Assembly (NCBI RefSeq): GCF_037975245.1
Contig: NC_092579.1
Coordinates: forward strand, 875,001 to 939,000
Length of the DNA: 64,000 nt
Direction: 5' to 3'
From: Apostichopus japonicus
Taxonomy: Eukaryota > Echinodermata > Holothuroidea > Aspidochirotida > Stichopodidae
Part shown: positions 1-11,798 of the stretch, piece after piece
Layout: the number at the start of each line of letters is the position of its first letter
Position numbering within the stretch: the stretch's first letter is position 1
Notes under the pieces: model-generated
The model's input: the letters and a program-made list of their open reading frames with translations, nothing else
Databases searched by the model: none
What the model was told of the DNA's origin: nothing
Position numbers and translations under genes: made by a program

Positions 1-2720
1 ATACTGATATTACGACTATCGAGAGAATAGGGCCCTCTTTGGGGATACGGACGGCAATGAGAGTGTCAAAATGGATCCTGTTAGGGAGCCAGGGGTCGTA
101 TCTATCAAAATCCAGTATGTTTGGTCCGGCATAAATATGTTCAGTTTATGCAATTTGACTGTAATTAGACAGTCTTAGCACAATACTGATATTACGACTA
201 TCGAGAGAATAGGGCCCTCTTTGGGGAAACGGACGGCAATGAAAGTGTCAAAATGTATCCTGTTAGGGAGCCAGGGGTCGTATCTATCAAAATCCAGTAT
301 GTTTGGTCCGGCATAAATATGTTCAGTTTATAAAATTTGGCTGTAATTAGACAGTCTTAGCACAATACTGATATTACGACTATCGGGAGAATAGGGCCCT
401 CTTTGGGGATACGGACGGCAATGAGGGGGTCAAAATGGATCCTGTTAGGAAGCCAGGGGTCGTATCTATCAAAATCCAGTATGTTTGGTCCGGCATAAAT
501 ATGTTCAGTTTATGCAATTTGACTGTAATTAGACAGTCTTAGCACAATACTGATATTACGACTTTCGAGAGAATAGGGCCCTCTTTGGGGATACGGACGG
601 CAATGAGAGTGTCAAAATGTATCCTGTTAGGGAGCCAGGGGTCGTATCTATCAAAATCCAGTATGTTTGGTCCGGCATAAATATGTTCAGTTTATAAAAT
701 TTGACTGTAATTAGCCAGTCTTAGTACAATACTGATATTACGACTTTCGAGAGAATAGGGCCCTCTTTGGGGATACGGACGGCAATGAGAGTGTCAAAAT
801 GTATCCTGTTAGGGAGCCAGGGGTCGTATCTATCAAAATCCAGTATGTTTGGTCCGGCATAAATATGTTCAGTTTATAAAATTTGACTGTAATTAGCCAG
901 TCTTAGCACAATACTGATATTACGACTATCGAGAGAATAGGGCCCTCTTTGGGGATACGTACGGCATTGAGAGTGTCAAAATGTATCCTGTTAGGGAGCC
1001 AGGGGTCGTATCTATCAAAATCCAGTATGTTTGGTCCGGCATAAATATGTTCAGTTTATGCAATTTGACTGTAATTAGACAGTCTTAGCACAATACTGAT
1101 ATTACGACTATCGAGAGAATAGGGCCCTCTTTGGGGATACGTACGGCAATGAGAGTGTCAAAATGTATCCTGTTAGGGAGCCAGGGGTCGTATCTATCAA
1201 AATCCAGTATGTTTGGTCCGGCATAAATATGTTCAGTTTATGCAATTTGACTGTAACTAGACAGTCTTAGCACAATACTGATATTACGACTATCGAGAGA
1301 ATAGGGCCCTCTTTGGGGATACGGACGGCAATGAGGGGGTCAAAATGTATCCTGTTAGGGAGCCAGGGGTCGTATCTATCAAAATCCAGTATGTTTGGTC
1401 CGGCATAAATATGTTCAGTTTATAAAATTTGACTGTAATTAGCCAGTCTTAGTACAATACTGATATTACGACTTTCGAGAGAATAGGGCCCTCTTTGGGG
1501 ATACGGACGGCAATGAGAGTGTCAAAATGTATCCTGTTAGGGAGCCAGGGGTCGTATCTATCAAAATCCAGTATGTTTGGTCCGGCATAAATATGTTCAG
1601 TTTATAAAATTTGACTGTAATTAGCCAGTCTTAGCACAATACTGATATTACGACTATCGAGAGAATAGGGCCCTCTTTGGGGATACGTACGGCATTGAGA
1701 GTGTCAAAATGTATCCTGTTAGGGAGCCAGGGGTCGTATCTATCAAAATCCAGTATGTTTGGTCCGGCATAAATATGTTCAGTTTATGCAATTTGACTGT
1801 AATTACACAGTCTTAGCACAATACTGATATTACGACTATCGAGAGAATAGGGCCCTCTTTGGGGATACGGACGGCAATGAGAGTGTCAAAATGTATCCTG
1901 TTAGGGAGCCAGGGGTCGTATCTATCAAAATCCAGTATGTTTGGTCCGGCATAAATATGTTCAGTTTATGCAATTTGACTGTAATTAGCCAGTCTTAGCA
2001 CAATACTGATATTACGACTATCGAGAGAATAGGGCCCTCTTTGGGGATACGGACGGCAATGAGAGTGTCAAAATGGATCCTGTTAGGGAGCCAGGGGTCG
2101 TATCTATCAAAATCCAGTATGTTTGGTCCGGCATAAATATGTTCAGTTTATGCAATTTGACTGTAATTAGCCAGTCTTAGCACAATACTGATATTACGAC
2201 TATCGAGAGAATAGGGCCCTCTTTGGGGATACGGACGGCAATGAGGGGGTCAAAATGTATCCTGTTAGGAAGCCAGGGGTCGTATCTATCAAAATCCAGT
2301 ATGTTTGGTCCGGCATAAATATGTTCAGTTTATGCAATTTGACTATAATTAGCCAGTCTTAGTACAATACTGATATTACGACTATCGAGAGAATAGGGCC
2401 CTCTGTGGGGATATACGGACGGCAATGAGAGTGTCAAAATGTATCCTGCTAGGGAGCCAGGGGTCGTATCTATCAAAATCCAGTATGTTTGGTCCGGCAT
2501 AAATATGTTCAGTTTATGAAATTAGACTGTCATTAGCCAGTCTTAGCACAATACTGATATTACGACTATCGGGAGAATAGGGCCCTCTTTGGGGATACGG
2601 ACGGCAATGAGGGGGTCAAAATGTATCCTGTTAGGAAGCCAGGGGTCGTATCTATCAAAATCCAGTATGTTTAGTCCGGCATATATATGTTAAGCTTATG
2701 CAATTTGACTCTAATTAGCC
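1..2720. repeat. 182-bp satellite array, about 15 copies
   Basis: A head-to-tail array with a period of exactly 182 bp: the landmark ATACTGATATT recurs at 1, 183, 365, 547, 729 and onward. Copies are nearly identical and differ at a few diagnostic sites (ATCGAGAG versus TTCGAGAG or ATCGGGAG, ACGGACGG versus ACGTACGG, TATGCAATTT versus TATAAAATTT, GAGAGTG versus GAGGGGG). The last copy, near 2550-2720, is the most diverged, as expected at an array edge. The array is cut by the left edge of the window and probably continues. No open frame of note runs through the unit. Confidence 0.97.
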
Positions 2721-3386
2721 ATGATAATTTCATGATAAACCGTTATAACTTGTTATTAAAAATGATCACTTGACTACCCATCATATGAATCAGTGCTACG
2801 ATTTATTTGAAACAGTACACAAGTTAGTGTTTTCTGGGGTTTTATTTTTTCAAATCTAGCGTTTATTTGTCACATGTCGCTGGTCACCCTGGCAATAAAA
2901 GTTTTCTCATTGACTTTGTACACGCTACAACTCTCAAATTTCCACGTTGACTTTGTACACAGAATATCCTGCTAGCAGAATATCCTGCTAACTTCAGGTG
3001 GGTGAAAACCACGAATTTGTAGGTGACGGTGACCACACAACCATCAATGAAAATGCTACATTAAGCAAAATTGACGCCGAACAAAAACCATGGAATGCCT
3101 AAAAGGCAATAAAAACAAGAATGGGAAGATGACGTACGGCAAACCAGGGACCAAAAGGGATGGTTTTAAAAGTTTAACAAAGGATTACAACTGACAATGG
3201 CAAATAATAAAACACACTACGTCTTCATTTTCGTAATGGTTGTTAATATAGATATGTGGCTACATCATAGAAATTAAACTAGGAAGAATGCTGACACAGT
3301 GTATCGCTATATGTGTTTAAAGATTTAATGTTCTGCTTTATTGGCTCCAATTATAGCACTCTATAGCTAGGAACGTTTTGTGATTA
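2721..3386. other. Gene-free spacer
   Basis: Unique AT-rich sequence to the right of the satellite. It has a short local duplication (GACTTTGTACAC near 2911 and 2946, AGAATATCCTGCTA near 2961 and 2975). I see no exon, RNA gene or transposon end here. Confidence 0.5.
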
Positions 3387-3627
3387 CGTCATCGACCTGC
3401 CACGGTCGTAAATCGACCTCAGGCTCTAAAATTAGCCTGCATAGCTTCTTAACACTATTAGGCTTTTTTTTGTGTAAACATTGTATGGAAATATTTTGTT
3501 CATGTCTACAGTGTAGTTAATTATACAGCGTTCACACAAAGACCCTCATACAAGAAAAAAATGTGGCAGACGTTTCAGGCTAATTGGTAAAATAAGGTCA
3601 CTTTACGACCAAGGCAGGTCGATTACG
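3387..3627. mobile_element. Non-autonomous TA-flanked MITE (mariner-like)
   Basis: The left end (CGTCATCGACCTGCC, then GGTCGTAAA) matches the reverse complement of the right end (CGTAATCGACCTGCC, then GGTCGTAAA). The imperfect inverted repeats run about 55 bp, including a shared AATTAGCCTG block. Both ends abut a TA dinucleotide (3385-3386 and 3628-3629), the target duplication of Tc1/mariner elements. At 241 bp with no open frame it would depend on a transposase supplied elsewhere. The family assignment rests only on the TA and could be wrong. Confidence 0.65.
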
Positions 3628-3629
3628 TA

Positions 3630-4357
3630 GTCTCAATAAACTTTTCCATGATAGTGTGCTATAGTTGGGGTGTATACAGCGTTGCGTTGTACGGCAAAAA
3701 AGCCAGCTCATTTGTAAGTCTTCATACATACATTGTGCATTCGACTTTGAAATTGAATTTTCATTTTACACATTTTTTTCGAAAGAATAGGTGTATTTTT
3801 CACAACAGAAACATGTTATGGCGACCAGAGTTGTAAAGTGGGTAGTAGTCTATGCAGGATAACAGATCCCACCTTATGAAGTGAGAGTAAAAAAGTTTGA
3901 TGCTTGTCTACATTCAGCCACATTCATCAAAGGATGAGATGTTAGCACTAGTAGTGACCTGAGTGTGTCGTTTTGTCTACAAAGCCATGTCCGAACATGG
4001 TTAGTGAATATCATTAGGCCTTAAAATCATTGTTGAGTAAATCTAGGCAAATGGCCTATAAAGTTACTGTCCAGAACATACCTGGCTAGACTAAATAGGC
4101 TTTGGCCTACCTCAAAACTCAGATATTGACTAGGCCTATATTGCTTATGCCCTTTTGCCACATTTCCGTTGTTAGGATGATGTTGCAAATGTAGGATGTG
4201 TTTGAATATTTGTACAAATCTACATATGTTAACAGACTGAAATATCCTAGGCTTAAGTTATGACCTAGGCTAACCTTCGTTAGACCAAGGGCAAGGCTAC
4301 GTACAAACGCCTAAGTTAGGCAGCCTACTTTCCTAGTATTGGTTGCTATAGTGTTAA
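3630..4357. other. Gene-free spacer
   Basis: AT-rich single-copy-looking sequence with several occurrences of the short word TAGGCCT/AGGCCTA between about 4010 and 4140. No coding frame with recognisable similarity and no RNA gene seen. Confidence 0.4.
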
Positions 4358-4860
4358 GCCCAGGACATAGGCGTACGGGACCATTTCAGTTTGGGGGCAG
4401 AACTTTTTGTGCCCGAAAGTTCCCGTGACACTATCTAAGCGGAGCGCCACGATCGGTTGGCGCGTAGCGTACAAAAAAAATTTTGGCAAACAATGCCTCT
4501 CAGATTGCCGGAAACGGCACTTCTGAGGCCTTGCAAGTTGCATCTAAACATTCTTTATTTTATAATCTCACGTTTTAGAAATTTACACTTCCCCAAAAAT
4601 TTGGTAAATTAGAAGAAGAAAAAATGGTAACATCACTTTGAAGGGGAAAAATGGGACAGTATATTTTTTAAGCTCCTATTTAGTTACCTTATTTATTATT
4701 TTAACACAGTACTCAGCTAACTCCAGAAAAACATACATTGTTCAACGACACGTAGGCGGGATAATGTCGCTGTGCCGGGTGAGACTGCAATTTGTCTCAC
4801 AAAACAGTATAAAATGTAACAAGAATATGATAAACCTGTACTACTAGGCTTGTAGGCACT

Positions 4861-4874
4861 CCCCCCCCCCCCCC
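4861..4874. repeat. Poly-C tract
   Basis: A run of about 14 C inside the hAT-like element. A similar run lies at about 5082-5094 and another near 5970. These belong to a series of long C or G runs found through the window. Confidence 0.9.
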
Positions 4875-5758
4875 ACCATCCATGAAAAAGAAAATGTTTC
4901 TTATATACACTCAGTTGGGGGTGTCCAGGTCAAGGCGGCGGAAGCACTTTAATCTGGGGGGCACCGACATCAAAGGGCACTTTGTAGAAATTCGATTGGA
5001 CTGAAGCAGCCTTACATTTAGTACCCTTTATAACTCTTATTGTATTATCTTATTTGCGTATACACATCACTCCATCAACGCCCCCCCCCCCCCAAAGGAA
5101 AATATGCCTATACTAGCACTGCAATATCCAATGCGCAAATTGGGAAACAAGGAACAAGTTTTCTTTTGAGACAAAATGAGGTGAAATCATGCTAGTTGCT
5201 AATGTAGGAATCTTCCGAATTAAATTTTTTTTCTTGTTAATATCTTAACAAATTTTTTCCATTCAAAATAGCTTTGAGTTTGACCCACAGAAATTCATTA
5301 AAAGTCACGGGCTTAGCCAGGATTTGCAAAGTTGTATGTACAGCCACCATCGGTTGGCGCGGAGCGTACTAGAAAATTTTTGGTTTTTACAAACCCCTCA
5401 GATGGCCGGAAACGGCCCTTCCCGAGTATTCATTCTGGTTCCCTGGCCTCTTGCTAACTTGAGGCACCTCAATGTTTATGTAGAAAAAAGGCACATTTTT
5501 AACCTGAGGAAAAGTGGGGGGGGCACGTCCCCCTGTTCCCCCCGGTTTCCGCCGCCGTTGGTCCAGGTATACAATTGACTAGTTAGAAAAAAAATTGATC
5601 GTGCAAAAAGGGTGGTAGCCCAGATGAACTGCGCTTACGATGGTGTTACACGGAAATATTCGGGCATCATGATGCTAAATAAAGAAAATCATGGAATTGT
5701 CGGGCAAAAATTTGAAAAAAATTCGGGCAAGCTTCTGCATATTTATATATATATATAT

Positions 5759-5816
5759 ATTTCCAGAGGACAAGAAATTCGGGCAAAAGTCCTGAAAAAT
5801 TCGGGCAGCCTAAGAG

Positions 5817-5874
<58 letters not shown>

Positions 5875-5944
5875 ATATTTTTTCTCCTCTTAGGCTGCCC
5901 GAATTTTTCAGGACTTTTGCCCGAATTTCTTGTCCTCTGGAAAT
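5759..5944. repeat. Perfect 58-bp inverted repeat around an (AT)n core
   Basis: Bases 5759-5816 are the exact reverse complement of 5887-5944. The 70-bp spacer is a run of A followed by a long AT dinucleotide tract. Transcribed in either direction this would form a stable hairpin. Each arm contains three ATTCGGGC/GCCCGAAT words, and the same word recurs just upstream near 5659-5726. It sits in the right part of the hAT-like element. Confidence 0.95.
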
Positions 5945-6002
5945 TTGGGGGCAGTCTGCCCCCTGCCCCCCCCCCCCCGCCTCGTACGCCTATGGCCCAG
6001 GA

Positions 6003-8790
6003 CATCATAACCGTCATCTCATGTCATTCTGGAATGTGGATCTATCGTAAGGGATACACTTTTAAGTAAAATGAGGTGGTGTTTATTGTTTTCATTAGGC
6101 TTAAGTCATATTGCATCCGAAAGGACAGACATAGCTGGTCTAGGGGCCTAGGCTATCTACATCCAGGGTCCAGTGACTAACCATACAGTAGCTGAGCAGA
6201 CGACACTAGTAAAGTAATAACATTCCTATGTAATTGCTTTTACTATCGCTCCCTAATATTTACCTGTGAAAATGCAGTCCACTGCCACATATTTGAAAAT
6301 TTTGGCACCCAAATGCGGCACAGTGATTTATGTCAACTTGATCACTATCATGTCAAAGACGTAGTGTTTGTATTACGCGCCGGTATACTTTCTTGCCGTA
6401 CAAGCAAAGCGCCACCAACTGGATGAGTGGCTTCAGAATAAGTCGTATGACTTCATGCTTCCTATTTCAATACCCATGGGCTACCTGTTACTCAGAATAA
6501 CTGCGTTAGAACCCGTTCTTTCTTTTTGCAATGTAATTATCTGCTTGTGCTGTATCACTGTTCTTGATGGTATCAATGAGCTTACTCTTTGGACTATTGA
6601 GAGGCAATTTACTAAAAGGGATCGTCAATCACTGCATGGGGTGACAATACTAGCATGAAAAGTAAACAGGAATTCACACGTAATCAGGCATTTTTCGGGG
6701 GCATGAACAGAAGACCATAATTTACTAAATGGAATTGTGAAGCTGTTGACCAAACCCCCCAATTATGACAATTTAGAATTATAACAACATCGCTGTGAGG
6801 CTTTGTAGCGCTTTACTTCCTCCAGGATCTGATCTGTAAACCAGATGAGAATACATTTAGGGTATTCTTCTTCTTCTGTATTCTTCAAATTATCTACGAT
6901 AAATATGAACTTTAGATTTCTGATCTAAATATTGCTCTGCATCCGTTTTGAAACTGCCGTGTTGTATACGTGTGACATCACAGTGTCACCAGAAGGTAAA
7001 AGCTCTTGCTGTTGTTGCTTTCTTTCTGATTGTCATTGTTTGTTGGGGAATGTTTGTATTTCGTGGTGAAAGTAAGCTATATAGGTAAGTTCTAAATAAT
7101 TTTAAATCTTCATCATTTCAGCAACAACATGTGCAACTACCAGCACTTCTAAAAAAAGCCATGAATAATTTAATTTGATAGAAAATAGACGCTTGTGGCT
7201 CTGTGATGTCATTTTGACCATTTCGTAATCGTATGAACGAATTGACACTTTAAAGATTCCTCTAAATAGGCGCCCATGGTCTACGAATTAACATCAGCAT
7301 ATACCTCAACGGCTTAATATGTGAGCTTCGTGGTCTCGTAAGCTGCTTGATATCTCACCACTAAGCGACCACATGGATGTGCATCAAATATAGTCATCAT
7401 CTCTACATCTTGTGTGTTACGCCCCTAACACGTCCCCCACACGCATCCGTACCCCCCCCCCCCTTTCACTCCCTTACCAGCCACAGCCATAACATGGCAG
7501 TAGTCAACACAATCATTACCGTATGATAATTAAAGGTGACTTTAGGCACACAATTTCATATTGATACAGGCCATGAAAAGATATTGCTATCACTATTTCT
7601 AAGTTTATTACTTTTAATTTTTGGAGAAATGACCGTTTAAACATATGAGGCGTATCAATATATGATGCAATACAAAATACAACAAGAAAAATAAAACATT
7701 CATGAACTCAAATATAATGTTAAGAATGCGTTAAACATTTTGTGAGGGATAAATAAGTTGTTATTCATATAAAAATTAAATGATAGTGTTCGGGTTGAGT
7801 TATGACAATTTATAAAGCAATGGATTAACGTAAACATAAGTTAGAGACATGCACTGAGGATTCGACGACGTTGTCAATTAACGAGTAAAGGAATATTTCA
7901 GAGATTTACATATTTTTAAATCTGTATATCTTCAAACCAAAATAGAGCTATTAAACATCACTAGCAAACAAAGCGTTCCTTTTAAGGGGGCTATTGCATA
8001 TAAAGACTAAATTTCTGCCTACAGCTATCATTTATCTTAGGCGTTTGACCCGATATGATAACACCCTTTCCCTTGCCCGTCGTCTAACGCTTACATATAG
8101 GAAACGTGAAACCAACAATTATCATTAACTATGTACTAGAGCGATTTGATTTATAACAACTCACAATTTCTTTACCAAACCCTTTGACCACTGCATCTAT
8201 TACACGGGAACAGCAAACCCAACCAATCTTATTCATTTATGTGATAAAGACGCTTTTGGTGAATAACCCCAACCATGACCCTTACCCTAAGCTGAGGGAA
8301 AATGATTTCATATTTTCATGGATTTGATTTATAGTTATACCGGAAAAGACTTGAATATTTAAAATTAAATGAACTTTTCATATGTTGAGTCACGTTAACT
8401 ATAAACAAACGCTTGTCATGTTAAAGTGTTGAAATTCATCCAGGCTTGTATCGTTATCATAACGTCATGTGGACATCACTGGATATATTCGATGTGTCAA
8501 CTTCAGTAAACGAAGTACATCGGTGAAGTCCGTGACTTTGCAATCTCTTGTTATTTAATTATTGTTATATATAGTGAGCAGTGTGATAAGATTAAGTTAA
8601 GATTTTTTTATTCCTCAACAAGTGTTTGTTCCCATGCCACGTTCCGATTGACATATGTATCAATAAGTTTAACGAAAGAAGCGAAAGAATAATTCAGGAC
8701 ATATTCTTTGAATTCTATGATAATATTAGAGTATTGTTTTAAAAGAACTGAAAACCCCGACACAGGAGGAGCTTCGTGATATGTAACTGG
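6003..8790. other. Gene-free AT-rich stretch
   Basis: About 2.8 kb without a recognisable gene. A 96-codon open frame (6368-6658, plus strand) matches no family I know. A poly-C run lies near 7450-7462. No RNA gene or transposon terminus seen. Confidence 0.4.
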
Positions 8791-8794
8791 TCAA

Positions 8795-9410
8795 CTACTG
8801 CATAGCAACAAACGACTAACTCCAAATAATGCATAGCAACAAATGACTAACTCCAAATACTGCATAGCAACAAATGACTAACTCCAAATACTGCATAGCA
8901 ACAGATGACTCACTTCAATACTGCATATCAATAGATGACTCACTCCAATACTGCATATCAACAAATGACTAACTCCAAATACTGCATAGCAACACATGAT
9001 TAACTCCAAATACTGTATAGCAACAGATGACTCACTCCAATACTACATAGCAACAGATGACTCACTCCAATACTGCATAGCAACAAATGACTAACTCCAC
9101 ATACTGCATAACAATAAATGACTAACTCCAAATACGGCATAGCAACAGATGACTCACTCCAATACTGCATATCAACAAATGACTAATTCCAAATACTGTA
9201 TAGCAACAGATGACTCACTCCAAATACTACATAGCAACAGATGACTCACTCCAATACTGCATAGCAACAAACGACTAACTCCAAATACTGTATAGCAACA
9301 AATGACTAACTCCAAATACTGCATAGCAACAGCACAGCAACAGCATAGCAACAGCATAGCAACAGCATAGCAGCAGCATAGTAACAGCATAGCAACTGCA
9401 TAGCAACAGA
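8795..9410. repeat. 31-bp minisatellite
   Basis: About 18 tandem copies of a 30-31-bp unit built on TGCATAGCAACAAATGACT followed by AACTCCAAATA, with CACTCCAATA variants. The array ends in a shorter repeat (CAGCATAGCAA, 10-11 bp) from about 9318. Minus-strand open frames rich in Leu and Cys are produced by the repeat and are not genes. The last unit runs directly into a LINE fragment. Confidence 0.9.
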
Positions 9411-9745
9411 TGACTATTCGTCAAGCACTTCGTTCGTCCAGCAAAAACCTATTCCAGGATCGTGTTTCAAGGAATCGGTGGGGCCAGAGATCCTTCTCCT
9501 GTGCAGCCGCAAAAGTGTGGAATAACTTACCTCAATCAGTAAAACTTGTCAACAGCCATGGAACCTTCAAGAAAAATCTAAAAACTTACCTGTTTCAAAT
9601 TTCATTTATGTAACCTTTTTCTGCTGTTTCTGCAAAGCGCCATGAGCACCTTCGGGCGGTTACCGGCGCTAAACAAAGTGTCCATTATTATTATTATTAT
9701 AATAATAATAATAATTATTATTATTATTATTATTATATCTACAGA
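9411..9745 (+). mobile_element. LINE 3' fragment (CR1/L2-type) with (ATT)n tail
   Basis: The frame 9410-9613 encodes the characteristic C-terminal tail of CR1/L2-clade reverse transcriptase proteins: an RSSSKNLF motif, then SFSCAAAKVWNNLPQSVK and a TFKKNLKTYLF ending. A short 3' UTR follows (AAGCGCCATGAGCACCTTCG) and then an ATT/AAT microsatellite, typical of the 3' end of these elements. Endonuclease and polymerase domains are missing, so this is a severely 5'-truncated dead copy. Confidence 0.8.
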
Positions 9746-10142
9746 GATCACAGTAACATTTTACCTGAAGCTCGTCTTTTCAGTATTACAGAAGAAGTGG
9801 ATTACACCTGCTCTCCAATTTCGGCAACAAATGTAGAATGCGGCATTCTCTGTTTTATATGAATTATTAAATTGATGTGATATGTATATTACAAAATTCA
9901 CGACAGGATGTTCGCAACTACCTGATGAGTGAAAATGTGTTTGCTTTAATGTCCAATGTTACCATTCTTTATTCAAAGAGGGATTCGGTCAAACGGAATG
10001 ATAGTTTGGTTTAGTTTTCATAAAAAAATCAACGCATGTATTACCATTGAAAAACTTCCTATTCGTGTAATGCTAAGTAAACAAGTAAACGTGGGTAAAG
10101 CCATAGATGATATTTATTTGAACATACATTTATAGAGAACAT
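9746..10142. other. Spacer between two LINE fragments
   Basis: About 400 bp of AT-rich sequence with no recognisable coding or RNA feature. Confidence 0.4.
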
Positions 10143-11798
10143 GTGTTTTAATCAAATTGATGAATATTTTAACAAATTCTCTCTTTATTCGAAATTTCAA
10201 TCTGCATACCGAAGAAACCATAGCACAGAAACCGCGTTGCTTCGTGTAAGAAATGACATTCTATAGTTTCAATGGACAATCATTAAGAGTGTATTTTAGT
10301 CCTATTCGATCTTACCGCCGCATTCGATACAATTGACCACGATATTTTACTGCAGCGTTTGGAGCATCGGTTTGGCATAAATGGTATTGCTTTAAAGTGG
10401 TTCGATTCATATCTTCGAGGACGTACTCAACGTGTCTGTATTGACAATTGTTTTTCGGACGATGAACCATTATTTTGCGGTGTACCACAGGAAAGCGGTC
10501 TTGGGCCGATTCTTTTTACCTTGTATACATCCCCACTCGAAGACATTATTTTAGCCAATGATATTGACTTAATGCTTTTTGCCGATGATACACAACTGTA
10601 TTTTTCGTGTAAAAATCTATCTGACTGGACATTCATACCTGAAAAATGCATAGATGATATTAGTGAGTGGATGGCATCAAATCGACTTGTACTCAATGAT
10701 ATAGCAAACAGAAGTAATTCATTTTCACAGTAAGTTCCGAAAAGTTCAAACAGACATATCTAGTTTCAGAGTTGGTGTTACTCATGTTAAACCCATTTCC
10801 GTTGTCAGAAATTCTATGTCAAGTCATGTTTCAAAAATTTGTCAGTCAGCATCATACTCACTGTATCGTATTGGGAAAATTCGTAAGCTCTTAGATCGCA
10901 CAAGCACAGAAAGATTAATTCATGCATTTGTTACATCGCATCTTGATTATTGTAATAGTTTATTACATGGAATTGAGCAACAGCAACTGGGACGTCTTCA
11001 ATTGATTCAAAACTCGACAGCACGCATGGTTACACGGAGTAGGAGGCACGAACACATCACACCCATATTGATTGACCTTCATTGGTTACCTGTCTCCGCA
11101 AGGATCGAATTTAAGTCTCTAGTCGTAACTTACAATATTATAAATGGCACTGCCCCTCACTATCTTGGCTCTCTGATCAGTAGTCAGGCTCTTCCAGAGC
11201 CCATGCAGATTGCAAATCGCACACGACAGAGGAACAGACATTCTATGGAGATACGACTAGAGCCTGACAGATTCGCCTAAAAAAGCTTTGGCGCACGATC
11301 CTTTCCCTATTTTGCACCTGATCTATGGAATGCACTCCCCAATGACATCAGGGCAGCTCCATCATTAAATGTTTTTAAGGCACACCTTAAAACTCACCTT
11401 TTCGAAAGTATTATTCTTTTTAAACCCCCAGTCATATTGATTGTGTCACCATCTTGCCATGTTTTGATTGTTTTATATTGAAATTTATTTTCTATTTTTG
11501 TTTTGATAGTCTTATTGTTGCTATTTCTTCGGCTGTAATAGTTTAGTATTTTAGTTTTATTGTATGCTGTCATATTTTATTGCTTTTGTCTTTAATTTCT
11601 GAATTTTATTGTTTTTTAATCATTATTGTTAAGTTATTTATTTCTGTAATTCTTAGGATGCAATATTTTTAGATTGTATTATTTTTAAGCTGTAATACTT
11701 TTTAAGTTGTATTTTTTATGCGTTTCTGTGAAGCTGCTTTGAGATCATTCTTTTGATGTAAAGCGCTATATAAGAATAAATTATTATTATTATTATTA
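10143..11798 (+). pseudogene. Degenerate LINE reverse-transcriptase copy (CR1/L2 clade)
   Basis: Conceptual translation in shifting frames gives the core of a non-LTR reverse transcriptase. There is a FQSAYRRNHSTETALLRV block near 10190-10260, then FDLTAAFDTIDHDILLQRL, a CGVPQESGLGPILF block, and the catalytic LMLFADDTQLYFS (FADD box) near 10570-10605. After a deletion near 10700-10800 come the thumb region (10816-11280) and the WNALPNDIR...LKTHLF tail near 11325-11410. The 3' UTR ends with AAGCGCTATATAAG and an ATT tail. The usual PQG is PQE here, frames are broken and the endonuclease half is absent. It is an inactive, 5'-truncated insertion. Confidence 0.9.

Larger units (their letters stand above)
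4366..5994. mobile_element. hAT-like non-autonomous DNA transposon, 1629 bp
   Basis: The ends CATAGGCGTACG (4366-4377) and CGTACGCCTATG (5983-5994) are exact inverted repeats. They are flanked on both sides by the same eight bases, GCCCAGGA (4358-4365 and 5995-6002). An 8-bp target duplication with short inverted repeats starting CA is typical of the hAT superfamily; P- and Merlin-type elements are alternatives. There is no transposase frame. Inside are an internal direct repeat (ATCGGTTGGCGCG at about 4450 and 5349, followed at both places by a GCCGGAAACGG block), two long poly-C runs and a 58-bp hairpin near the right end. Confidence 0.75.

Noticed and set aside
1-2720. CRISPR-like regular repeats
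   Set aside because: The units are contiguous 182-bp satellite copies with no unique spacers, in a eukaryotic genome.
5612-6017. Two frames on opposite strands with Tyr-Ile runs
   Set aside because: They read through the (AT)n core and hairpin of a transposon.
9172-9390. Leu/Cys-rich minus-strand frame of 72 codons
   Set aside because: It is a translation of the 31-bp and 11-bp minisatellite and has no independent evidence.
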